Assembly (NCBI GenBank): GCA_003184365.1
Contig: NKYR01000004.1
Span: forward strand, 434,001 to 498,000
Direction: 5' to 3'
DNA: 64,000 bases
Source: Evernia prunastri
Taxonomy: Eukaryota > Ascomycota > Lecanoromycetes > Lecanorales > Parmeliaceae
Position 1 is the first letter of the stretch. Each line of letters begins with the position of its first letter. This document shows, one piece after another, positions 24,216-33,145 of this stretch. Below the pieces are notes generated by a model that saw nothing but the letters and a program-made list of their open reading frames with translations, was not told the DNA's origin and ran no database searches. The position numbers and the translations under genes are program-made.

Positions 24216-24249
24216 CCAGGGCGTTGAGAGACTCTTACTCAAGATGGGA

Positions 24250-26468
24250 TCATTTCCTCCCCAGACCTTGAATACAATTGGGGTCCAATGTCGCTAGCGG
24301 CGAACGGAAGGTCGGTATTGGGGCTCCCTGTAATTCCAACCGAGACGCTAGCGATAGCTGCGACCCTATATTGCTAGAGGCCGGAGTGGAAGGACTGTTG
24401 AAAGAGCTGTCGAAGGAGCTACTGAAGGAACTGTTTGGCGACGGATTTGTCTGGACCGCTATACTTTGCTGACGAAGGTTTACTGTAACTGGAGCAAGAC
24501 CCCCTATTTCTGCTTTCTTTCGACGGCTAGGCTTTTCTTTCGATATAAGGTCTCGGCGACCTACTGCAATAAGCCAACTGGTTCTACCCTCGTCATACAG
24601 TCGCGCTTCGTTTGATGTGTCGCTTTCGGCCATGGCTAGGGCATATTCCTTCCCCACTTTGGTGGTTTTCCGTCGTTTCTGTACTTCAAGGGACGGTAGC
24701 GATGAGAGCTCTCCAATGATACTCTCGATCTCGGTACGATATATTGAGAGAGCAGACCAAACACGACCGATACGATCCAAGTCCTCCGATTGAAACCCGG
24801 GTTGGAACAAGGCTAGCTGTTTGAGAACGGGGTCGGGGAGAACAAGATCACCAAGAACTGGAATATCTGAACCTGCCGTANTGTCTGGACCGCTATACTT
24901 TGCTGACGAAGGTTTACTGTAACTGGAGCAAGACCCCCTATTTCTGCTTTCTTTCGACGGCTAGGCTTTTCTTTCGATATAAGGTCTCGGCGACCTACTG
25001 CAATAAGCCAACTGGTTCTACCCTCGTCATACAGTCGCGCTTCGTTTGATGTGTCGCTTTCGGCCATGGCTAGGGCATATTCCTTCCCCACTTTGGTGGT
25101 TTTCCGTCGTTTCTGTACTTCAAGGGACGGTAGCGATGGGAGCTCTCCAATGATACTCTCGATCTCGGTACGATATATTGAGAGAGCAGACCAAACACGA
25201 CCGATACGATCCAAGTCCTCCGATTGAAACCCGGGTTGGAACAAGGCTAGCTGTTTGAGAACGGGGTCGGGGAGAACAAGATCACCAAGAACTGGAATAT
25301 CTGAACCTGCCGTAACCTTCGCTACCTCATCATCCCGCCATTTGGAGAGCCTTTCACTCAACCCCCCCTCAGACACCGACTTCATACCCGAGACGCTTGG
25401 GTTGGGCCGAAAAGAAGGGATAATTTCGGGATTGCATATCGAACAGCATATAGCTGGTCTTTCTTGGAGTCTACCAGTGTATGTATTATCACCGAAACAC
25501 CTCAGTAACGCTAGTCGATGACACTCTTTAGTGTAGATGAAACTTCTAATATCATCTGTAAGCTTCAGCCTTCGCTCCGCATCCCGTTTCTCCTGCGAGT
25601 TCAACGAGGAACTATCGGGTTGACTTCTAGCTTCGGATTCACTAGATGTATCGTGGAATGTATCTAAGNTGACCCTGCCGTAACCTTCGCTACCTCATCA
25701 TCCCGCCATTTGGAGAGCCTTTCACTCAACCACCCCTCAGACACCGACTTCATACCCGAGACGCTTGGGTTGGGCCGAAAAGAAGGGATAATTTCGGGAT
25801 TGCATATCGAACAGCATATAGCTGGTCTTTCTTGGAGTCTACCAGTGTATGTATTATCACCGAAACACCTCAGTAACGCTAGTCGATGACACTCTTTAGT
25901 GTAGATGAAACTTCTAATATCATCTGTAAGCTTCAGCCTTCGCTCCGCATCCCGTTTCTCCTGCGAGTTCAACGAGGAACTATCGGGTTGACTTCTAGCT
26001 TCGGATTCACTAGATGTATCGTGGAATGTATCTAAGTGAAGCCGACTTGCGGAAGGGTTCTTTTTTTTACGTTTCCGCGCGATTGGTCGCTGACCATCGT
26101 ATGCCCACGGTTCAGCTATCAGAAAGAAATGGGCCTGGCCGCTTCCACTACGCATAGCCCTCCCTGCACGCTGGGCAAGCGCATTGATTGTCTTGGGTAA
26201 TCGGAAATTGACGATTATAACAATGTCTGGATTGTCGGCTCCAAGACCATAGCCTTCGCTCGCGACAACAATACGATACTTTGACCAAGCTCCCGGCTCT
26301 AAAGGATTATCTGGTTTTTCAAACTCGTCGGACACCCGTCGCTTATCCGAGTCTGCCATTGCCGCAAAATACGGCTGAATCCATTCATCAGAACCGACAG
26401 GGTATCCAAATTCCGAGAGCCAACGTAGTCGGACAATGTCGATAAAAGCAAGGAGGAGCCGAATACTA
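24250..26468 (-). CDS. RecQ-like DNA helicase, C-terminal half (in three overlapping pieces)
   Basis: Reading the minus strand from 26468 down gives the second RecA-like domain of a superfamily 2 helicase. Motif V is VASEGYGLGADNPD (about 26260-26220) and motif VI QRAGRAMRSGSG (about 26180-26145), close to RecQ. A Lys/Arg-rich linker follows, then a RecQ-type zinc-binding segment with CHRLALLRCFGD and a CCSIC cluster (about 25890-25810). The rest is a Ser-rich C-terminal extension ending at 24250. Motifs I-IV are absent: the sequence stops at the N at 26469. The frame is open in every piece, so apart from the Ns I see no damage. It is convergent with the DUF6589 gene, and the pairing suggests that they work together. 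ATP-dependent 3'-5' unwinding is expected from the family. Confidence 0.65.
24448..24880 (+). repeat. Repeat unit 3a (re-read at 24882-25314)
   Basis: 433 bases inside the helicase gene, one difference seen, separated by the N at 24881. Confidence 0.9.
25302..25668 (+). repeat. Repeat unit 4a (re-read at 25670-26036)
   Basis: 367 bases inside the helicase gene with two differences (one changes Gly to Trp in the SEGGLSERL segment), separated by the N at 25669. Confidence 0.9.
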
Positions 26469-26469
26469 N

Positions 26470-26628
26470 TCGGTCTGGGTGCCGTGTTTGAAGGTTCTCG
26501 GACGCTGGGAGAGGGGAAATGCACAGCCGGGGCCCGTTGCTGGAAAGGGGTGACCCGTTGGTTTGGTCATTCAAATAGGAACGTGATGGGTCTGGTGTCA
26601 AGGGCAATAGAAGGTCAGCAGGGTACAT
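26470..26628 (-). CDS. Possible N-terminus of the RecQ-like helicase gene
   Basis: An ATG at 26628 opens a frame of about 53 codons up to the N at 26469. A TATA-like stretch (plus-strand 26701-26712, tatatatttata) lies about 75 nt upstream on the minus strand. The encoded start (MYPADLLLPLTPDPSRSYL) is not a known domain. I infer that it belongs to the same gene because it precedes the C-terminal half in the right orientation, and that helicase motifs I-IV fall in sequence lost at the N. Confidence 0.35.
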
Positions 26629-26804
26629 AACGCGAGATGTTGCTGTAGGGAGTCAGATTTTGTTACCAATGAGTTTACCACATAATTCTACACGTCGTGG
26701 TATATATTTATAAGTGGTTCTGACAAGAATTGGTGGATCTGTGACTGATTTAAAAATTTGTGGACGCGAAGCTCGTTTTTTTGAAATACGGGGTTTCTGG
26801 AGCA

Positions 26805-26889
26805 GGCGTCCTAACACAAAAGTCCGCGAAGCGATCTAGACTCTTTTGGGCTTAGTCCCGCGTTAGCTTTGGGACTAAGGTAGGACGCC
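26805..26889. repeat. Nested inverted repeats
   Basis: Outer arms GGCGTCCTA (26805-26813) and TAGGACGCC (26881-26889); inner arms CTTAGTCCC (26851-26859) and GGGACTAAG (26871-26879). All pairs are perfect. Confidence 0.75.
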
Positions 26890-27026
26890 GGCGCTAGGAG
26901 GCAAGGAATTTCTTGATATTGAGGGCTAGGGTTTTTGGCTTGGCGTCCTATTTGAGTTAGTGGCTTGGCACTCAGCCTTACGATTCTTTTTTCTACGCCT
27001 AGTTAAATTTTATATCAAAACTGCTT

Positions 27027-27049
27027 CACTATCAGTGCAACTGATAGTG
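27027..27049. repeat. Perfect 9-bp hairpin
   Basis: CACTATCAG, a five-base loop TGCAA, CTGATAGTG. The 10-mer atagtggagt overlapping its right arm (27044-27053) also occurs in the left flank at 19153-19162 in the same orientation. Confidence 0.7.
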
Positions 27050-28066
27050 GAGTAGTTGGTTTTCGCATGTGTGGTAGTTGGTGTAGTTTGGATTTCAAAT
27101 CTGGTAGTTGGTGCAGTTTGCCCTCGAAAACCAACTATTTCCACCATCGCCAGCCCTGTTCACGTCTCACCAAGGAAGCCATTCTCAAGCTCAGGAAGGC
27201 CTGGCTTTGGGCCAATGCAGATGATGAATTCTCCTTCTCGGTTTCAAGGGTCCAAACACACATCCGAAGAGCCAAGCATCTCTGGGGTTTGTGGGGTAAA
27301 TGAACATCAAGGCACTTGCAACTACTGCCAAACTGCACGAAACCCGGTATCCTTTCACAATCTCCGTCCTGTCAATCGGTATGTATCTATTGTTAGTCGT
27401 CGGGACCTCGATGGTCGAGCATTGAGTGTAGGCCGCAGGTGATGAGCAAGGCTTCTAGGAGTTCCGTACCACTGCCGATGGTTAATGGCAGAACGATATG
27501 CGATGGTAGTAGTCAAGCTAAATGCTCCGTGAGCAACACCGAAAAGGAGGATCAACAATTGAGGAGATGGGGAGAGGACGATACTGTCAATATCTTGAAG
27601 TTATCTGATACCTGAGATGATGTATTTCTTCTCATGGGTAGAGTACTCTCCATTACATTGTTAACCCTTATTTTTATTGAAATCTGGAAGGTGGGAAAAG
27701 GGAGGATGGGTAAGCTCAGTAAAGTACTGCGTAGTACATAATAATAATAATGAGGTTGAGGTTCTCAATTTGACTTTTGAGTTCGTAGGAGACTGGACTC
27801 CGACTCAGGAGATAGAATAGCCCGTGAGCCCCCCCGCATTATTCGCAATACACCATACGGTATCAAACGTACCCACTACACCCCCTGAATTCTGTCCTAT
27901 TCGTCAATCATCACCTACACCTACTATACCTACAATACACTAGGTTTGCAAGAGATGCGAATCATCGTACAGAGTACTTCCAACCAATAAGCTGCCATAG
28001 CAGATCGTCGGCATGGAGGTACCACACGGAGTACTCTAGATAATTTCCCCGCGCCTGCCGTCAACC

Positions 28067-31060
28067 ATGAAGAACATCTTTCGCAACCCTTTTGCCTTCA
28101 CACCGTTGCCTGTCACTATCATCACAGCATTTGTGTATATTGCATTGATCGCTTCCCTTCTTGTCGTTCATCACACTGTACCACAAGCGCATGGAAACTT
28201 GGCTGGGACCAACCTCACAGAGGCCTGGCTAGATCTCCAGACGCTTAGCAATGGCTTCCATCCCTTCAACAGTCGCCGGAATGACTACATCCGCGATTGG
28301 CTCCTCACAAGGGTTACAGCTATTGTAACGGACAATGGCGTTTCTTCGGCCTCGTACCCTTCGTCTGACGGCAACCTTGAGGATGTACATAATTCTTCAA
28401 AAGATGCTCCCATTGTGATTTTCTCGGATAATGTATCCAATGCGTCATTTCATTTCGATCCCAAGGGCGATGCTCCAGTCCCTAGTACTTATTTTGAGGG
28501 AACAAATATCATAGTCTACATACGCGGCTCAGACGACGATCCAGACGACTGGTTCCTGACCGATAAGAAGCCTAAGGGCAGAGGAGGCGTTCTCGTCAGC
28601 GCTCACTATGACAGCGTCTCCATTGGCTTCGGCGCTACTGATGATGGTGTCGGTGTCGTCTCGATTCTTCAACTCATCAAGTACTTTTCGGCAAAGGGCC
28701 ATCAACCCAAGAAAGGAATTGTTGCCCTCTTGAACAATGGCGAAGAGGACTATCTCAACGGAGCTCTAGCCTTCGGAGTCCATCCGATTTCAAAATTTCC
28801 CCACACGTTTCTCAACCTTGAAGGGGCTGGTGCAGGTGGCCGCGCGACCCTGTTCAGAAGCACAGACACGGAAATTACTAGATATTATCAAAGTAGCAAG
28901 TATCCATTTGGTGCGGTAGTTAGTGCAGATGCTTTTAAAAGAGGCATCATCAGGAGCGAAACGGACTACAGCGTCTTCACCAAGGAGTTTGGAATGCGCG
29001 GACTCGACGTTGCTTTCATGGAGCCAAGGTCTCGATATCATACTTCACAAGATGACACGAAACATACTAGCAAGGCCTCGTTATATCATATGCTTTCTGC
29101 CGCCCTGGTCACTATGGAAGGACTGACCTCCGATACAAGCACGACTTTCGAGGGGAACGATCCGGAGAGAGGAAAGGTCGCAAGTGGCAGAGGATCCACT
29201 GGTGTCTGGTTCGACCTCTTCGGCAGCGCTATGGCAGTGTTTAGACTTCGGACGCTATTTGCCCTGTCTGTCACACTTCTGGTCGTTGCTCCTTTGCTTC
29301 TGATTTTCATCGGGGCGATTCTCTACAAGGTTGATAAGCTCTACCTTTTCAGCTCTTACAAGCACCACCATCATGCTGAAGGCGATGATTCGGTCCCGAC
29401 TAAAGGCTGGCGCGGGGTCTTCAGATGGCCCATTACCTTCATCCTGGCTACCGCGGCAGTTATTGGGTTGGCCTTCCTTGTCTCGGATGCTAACCCATAC
29501 ATCCTATCCAGCAGTCAGTACTCAGTCTGGAGCATGATGATATCTGCGTGGGTATGCGTTGCGTGGTTCTGCACCCGGACTGCCGACTACTTCAGACCCA
29601 CAGCATTTCAAAGAACTTACAACTTGATTTGGGCCTTCATAGTAGGATGGTTGATCCTGGTCGTTACTACAGTTTTCGAGAGGAATCCTAAACTTGGTAG
29701 TGGTTATTTGACAGTCTTCTATTTCGCTTGCATCTCTGTGGCAACGACAGTAGCCTTCCTCGAGCAGTTCAGCCTACCTCGGAAGTCTGCATATGCCGAT
29801 GAGATTGAGGGTACAATACCAGCAGAGCATCCGATAGAGAGGTCGAGACCTGGAAGTATCTCAAGTGCCAGGCTCATGGCTCCTTCCGAGGAGGAAGATG
29901 CACCGGACAACAACCCAGAGGCTGGCGAAGGTAATGATGACCCGACTGAGACTACGTCTCTCTTGCGCGGTGGCGGCCCAAGAACCTTCAAAAAGAGCCA
30001 TACCTCACCACACCGCGCTGCGGCTGAAGATGATGATTCGCCCAAAGCCAAACACCAGCGCCAAGTCTACGGTCTTGAACAACCCTGGTCTCATGCCCTG
30101 CCTTCTAGTCTCTGGCTCCTCGAGTTTCTCGTCCTCGCCCCTTTCCCACTCATCATTCTTGGTCAAGTCTCTTTGCTCGCCACCACAGCGACCAACCAGA
30201 CTCTCGCAGACGGAAATTCGCCTCTCTTCCTTTACATTGGCATTGCCATACTCAGCGTCCTGCTCTTTGCACCTCTGGGACCCTTCCTTCATCGTTATAC
30301 TTACCACATACCTCTCTTCCTCGTGCTAGTCTTCGCCGGGACAGCAATCTACAATCTGACGGCCTTCCCATTCTCCGCCAACAACCGCTTGAAACTCTAT
30401 TTCGTGCAAGAAGTCGATCTAGACTCTGGTATCAACACAGTCTCCCTGACCGGCATCGACCCGGCAACGGGGCCCTTCCTCAAGGATGCCATAGCGTCCT
30501 TACCCAGCTCCGCAGGCCAAACACCATCCTGTACACCAAGTAAACGCAGGCGCGACCTCACAGAATGCAGCTGGCACGGCCTGCCCCCTCGGGTCGTACC
30601 CAACACTCATCCAGACGTCCCTCCAGAAATCGGATACGCGCACTGGCTCACTTTCAACGCAAGTCGCGCTCCAGACGGGGCCGCCTCCGCACGCTTTCAG
30701 GTCTCCGGCCTCGAGACGAGAGCGTGCAAGATCCTCTTCAACCGGCCGATATCCGACTTCACCGTCGCCGGCGCGGACGAGCGTTCTCGGTTCCGCAAGG
30801 TTTCCGAGCACGGGGCCTCGGAGCTGCGGTGGTGGAGCCGCACGTGGGGGAAGGAGCTCGACGTCACCGTGCGCTGGGATGCCGGTGATGAGGGGGAAGG
30901 CGACGGCTTGGATGGCAGGGTGGTCTGTCTGTGGAGCGACGCCAACGAGCCCGGTGTCATACCGGCGTTGGATGAGGCGAGAAGGTTCGCCCCGACGTGG
31001 GTGGCGATTGCCAATAACGCACAAGGCCTGGTGGAGGGGAGCAAGGCTTTCTTAGTCTGA
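28067..31060 (+). CDS. PFF1: Vacuolar membrane protease, M28 family
   Basis: Single exon, 997 residues, the usual length. The protein begins with a hydrophobic anchor (residues 16-36), then a lumenal M28 zinc-peptidase domain. Metal and catalytic residues visible are H180 and D182 in SAHYDS, D192/D193 in GATDDGVG, and E226/E227 in NNGEED, followed by FLNLEGAGAGG. After the protease come several membrane helices: about residues 385-420, 460-480, 490-560, 680-705, 725-745 and 755-775. A charged loop with SPHRAAAEDDDSPKAKHQ lies between them, and a soluble C-terminal domain ends the protein. Orthologues sit in the vacuolar membrane. The gene shows no damage, and the start has strong support because the anchor follows directly. 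It marks the return to conserved gene order after the accessory block. Confidence 0.92.
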   Translation: MKNIFRNPFAFTPLPVTIITAFVYIALIASLLVVHHTVPQAHGNLAGTNLTEAWLDLQTLSNGFHPFNSRRNDYIRDWLLTRVTAIVTDNGVSSASYPSSDGNLEDVHNSSKDAPIVIFSDNVSNASFHFDPKGDAPVPSTYFEGTNIIVYIRGSDDDPDDWFLTDKKPKGRGGVLVSAHYDSVSIGFGATDDGVGVVSILQLIKYFSAKGHQPKKGIVALLNNGEEDYLNGALAFGVHPISKFPHTFLNLEGAGAGGRATLFRSTDTEITRYYQSSKYPFGAVVSADAFKRGIIRSETDYSVFTKEFGMRGLDVAFMEPRSRYHTSQDDTKHTSKASLYHMLSAALVTMEGLTSDTSTTFEGNDPERGKVASGRGSTGVWFDLFGSAMAVFRLRTLFALSVTLLVVAPLLLIFIGAILYKVDKLYLFSSYKHHHHAEGDDSVPTKGWRGVFRWPITFILATAAVIGLAFLVSDANPYILSSSQYSVWSMMISAWVCVAWFCTRTADYFRPTAFQRTYNLIWAFIVGWLILVVTTVFERNPKLGSGYLTVFYFACISVATTVAFLEQFSLPRKSAYADEIEGTIPAEHPIERSRPGSISSARLMAPSEEEDAPDNNPEAGEGNDDPTETTSLLRGGGPRTFKKSHTSPHRAAAEDDDSPKAKHQRQVYGLEQPWSHALPSSLWLLEFLVLAPFPLIILGQVSLLATTATNQTLADGNSPLFLYIGIAILSVLLFAPLGPFLHRYTYHIPLFLVLVFAGTAIYNLTAFPFSANNRLKLYFVQEVDLDSGINTVSLTGIDPATGPFLKDAIASLPSSAGQTPSCTPSKRRRDLTECSWHGLPPRVVPNTHPDVPPEIGYAHWLTFNASRAPDGAASARFQVSGLETRACKILFNRPISDFTVAGADERSRFRKVSEHGASELRWWSRTWGKELDVTVRWDAGDEGEGDGLDGRVVCLWSDANEPGVIPALDEARRFAPTWVAIANNAQGLVEGSKAFLV

Positions 31061-31390
31061 TGGATGGGCATGCGTAGGTACGGGGGCCATTACAACTCTT
31101 TGTAGCAGCGGCGTTAGGCACCAGTGTTATGAGATATCCCTTCAACAAGGGGTAAATTATAGTTGAATACAATCCTAGTTCTATTCTGACTCGGCCGGAT
31201 GCGCGCCGATGCGCATTTCTAGATGTGTGTGAGATGATGCAGAGAAGGTAGACACAGCCGCATATTGCCAATGATGGCTTTTCTTTTACCAAAGGCCAAA
31301 ACGACATGGTCCCAGTAGCCATCCCCAAAAGCCTGTTCTAGAATCTCCTCCCCCAATCACAGACTCCTCCACTCCGCTCTCCCGTCTCAA
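31061..31390. terminator. Convergent 3' region of PFF1 and the BAG gene
   Basis: About 330 bp between two converging genes. AT-rich with a TTATAGTTGAATACAATCC stretch near 31156-31174 that could serve in 3' end formation. No gene seen. Confidence 0.35.
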
Positions 31391-32704
31391 TCACCTCTTC
31401 CCCATCATCCGATCCATTTCATTCAACCACCCCTGCGTCTCCTTGACTAACTCCTTCCTCTTCGCCCTGAGCCCCTCATTCCCCTCCGTCTCCACCCCGT
31501 CCAGCTTCATCAGCACCTGCGTCAAGACCGACTCGCTCAGCTTCTTGTACTCGAAATCGCGACTCTTCTCGTCCCGCGGCGGGTGGTTCACGAAAGCGTG
31601 CACCTGCGGCAGGAAATCGGCGTGGAAGGTGTCCGCGATCATGGCGAGGGCTTCGGCGGGCGTGGACGGTTTCTTCGGCGGTTGGGCGGGCTGGGACGGC
31701 GGCGGCGGCGGCGCTGGGGACGGGGCGCGGCGAGGAGCAGGGGACGGGTTGCGGGGGGCGGCGGACGAGGGGGCGCCGTTGGGCGGGGCGAGGTAGCCCG
31801 AGTCGCGGGGTGAGGTGAGGGGGGAGTCGCGAGGCTTCTTTTTCCGGCCTCCGCGGTGGCCCTTGCGCTTCCTGGGCTCGCCGCGGTCGAGGATGGTGCC
31901 GTCGACGTCGACGCGGAGGCCGGGGTCGAGACCGTTCGCTATCATGTCCGAGCTCGCGCTGGAGCTGGATTCGTTGCTGTCGTCCCGGGGGTACGGGTCG
32001 GCGGAGACGACGCAGAGGAGTTCGCTGTTCTGCTTCAGGCCTTCTTCCTTGCAGGCGTGGCGGTCTTCGCGCAGGGATTTGCCTTTGTAGAGCAGCTTCA
32101 CCCGCCTCGGGTCGTCCACCTTGAGCTCCTTTGCAGCCGCGCGGCGGAGCTCGCTGACTTTGAGGTGGCCTTCTGCGATGTCAAACGCTCGGAAATGCAG
32201 GGGATATGTGGCGCCTTTGTGTTTCAAGATCAGAATATCGGGAGCGAGATCGGGAGGCTCTGCTCTGCTGGGGTGACGGTTGGGTGGCGGGAAGCCATAG
32301 CTATTGTGTCGCTGGCCACCATATGATCGGGGGTCTGCTTCGTCATCGACAATGTATTGGTAGTCTTCAGGTTCGACACGAGGGGGAGGGCCGCCGGCAT
32401 GGGCGAAGGGGGAGTAGCGCCCTCCACCCCAGAAGCTGCGGCTCATAAAGAAAAGGAGGGCGAGGAGTGGGAGTACTGCGGTTGCGAATGTTGTAGGATC
32501 TGCACTTGCGAGGAGAGCGGTGACCTTTTCGAGGACAGAGGCTGGGGGTGGAGGCGAAGGAGGAGCCTGGTGGGGTAGGTTGTTTCGAAGGTACTGGGAG
32601 GCTGACTCAAGATATGATTGGAAGGAAGGGGGTAAGCTCATATATAGAGACTGTAGATGCGATGTAGCCAGTGTGAGACTCTCACTGATGAGTGAGACAG
32701 CCAC
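31391..32704 (-). CDS. UBL- and BAG-domain co-chaperone
   Basis: Single exon, 437 residues. A hydrophobic segment at about residues 74-92 (TAVLPLLALLFFMS) predicts a membrane anchor. A ubiquitin-like fold follows at about 155-235 (ILILKHKGATYPLHF, VKLLYKGKSL, SELLCVV). A Pro/Ser-rich linker with a KKRKGH-type basic patch comes next, and a C-terminal BAG domain of about 90 residues (AEALAMIADTFHADFLPQVHAFV ... LVKETQGWLNEMDRMM). BAG domains release ADP from Hsp70. The layout resembles fission yeast Bag101/Bag102 and yeast Snl1, which work at the nuclear or ER membrane. Membrane location is predicted, not proven. Confidence 0.85.
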   Translation of the reverse strand: MAVSLISESLTLATSHLQSLYMSLPPSFQSYLESASQYLRNNLPHQAPPSPPPPASVLEKVTALLASADPTTFATAVLPLLALLFFMSRSFWGGGRYSPFAHAGGPPPRVEPEDYQYIVDDEADPRSYGGQRHNSYGFPPPNRHPSRAEPPDLAPDILILKHKGATYPLHFRAFDIAEGHLKVSELRRAAAKELKVDDPRRVKLLYKGKSLREDRHACKEEGLKQNSELLCVVSADPYPRDDSNESSSSASSDMIANGLDPGLRVDVDGTILDRGEPRKRKGHRGGRKKKPRDSPLTSPRDSGYLAPPNGAPSSAAPRNPSPAPRRAPSPAPPPPPSQPAQPPKKPSTPAEALAMIADTFHADFLPQVHAFVNHPPRDEKSRDFEYKKLSESVLTQVLMKLDGVETEGNEGLRAKRKELVKETQGWLNEMDRMMGKR

Positions 32705-33145
32705 GTTGAGAGTGAGTAAAAGAAAGTAAAGGGTGAGTTAGGTACTCTATACGATATTGACGAGGGGTTGATTCTGCTAGTCAATTGTGTTGCTGCTCGA
32801 GCCTGAAATTTGCTCATCAAGCGAATCCTTCCAAATCTTAGCAAATTTTTCAAATCTACCGCTTCTTCTTCTCGAACAAGGGAGAAGCAACCAGCAAAAT
32901 CGATCGAATATATAGTAATCATTGTCACTCATAACGTAGCATTATCAATCTATTGTTAGGGCTTATTCCCGTAATCATCACCACGTTTCTACATTCATAA
33001 TACAGTACAGTACATCTAGTTGCAGTGGAGCTTATGATGGGTATCAGACGAGACGCCAGTTCTGAATGCGCTAGGCTCCCATCAAATGCTGTTCAACGCT
33101 TTGAATCCCTTGCAACCTCGCCTTTCCGTGTATGCTCCTACCCTC
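32705..33145. other. Intergenic, no gene seen
   Basis: About 440 bp between the start of the BAG gene and the stop of the sterol acyltransferase gene. AT-rich, with tacagtacagtaca at 33001-33014. Only short overlapping open frames. Confidence 0.5.

Larger units (their letters stand above)
19000..27060. mobile_element. Putative two-gene mobile element (DUF6589 protein plus RecQ-like helicase)
   Basis: A block carrying two convergent genes: a DUF6589-type protein on the plus strand ending at 24215 and a RecQ-like helicase on the minus strand ending at 24250. Non-coding, hairpin-containing DNA flanks it on both sides. Sequence inside is repeated across single Ns with small differences, as expected if the family is multi-copy and the assembler joined different copies. 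Outer limits are guesses taken from the flanking hairpins; no target-site duplication or long terminal inverted repeat was found by eye. With the re-read parts removed, the readable element would be roughly 5-6 kb plus whatever is missing at 26469. Mobility is inferred, not shown. Confidence 0.5.
26629..28066. other. Right flank of the element, hairpin-rich, no gene
   Basis: Holds the nested inverted repeats at 26805-26889, a third direct copy of ggcgtccta at 26942-26950, a perfect 9-bp hairpin at 27027-27049 and a TAA/AAT run at about 27740-27751. Short frames near 27056-27442 overlap in different phases and show no family signature. The segment before 28067 is the PFF1 promoter. Confidence 0.5.

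Noticed and set aside
27056..27442. Small gene to the right of the element
   Set aside because: Overlapping short frames in different phases, no recognised domain, no promoter.
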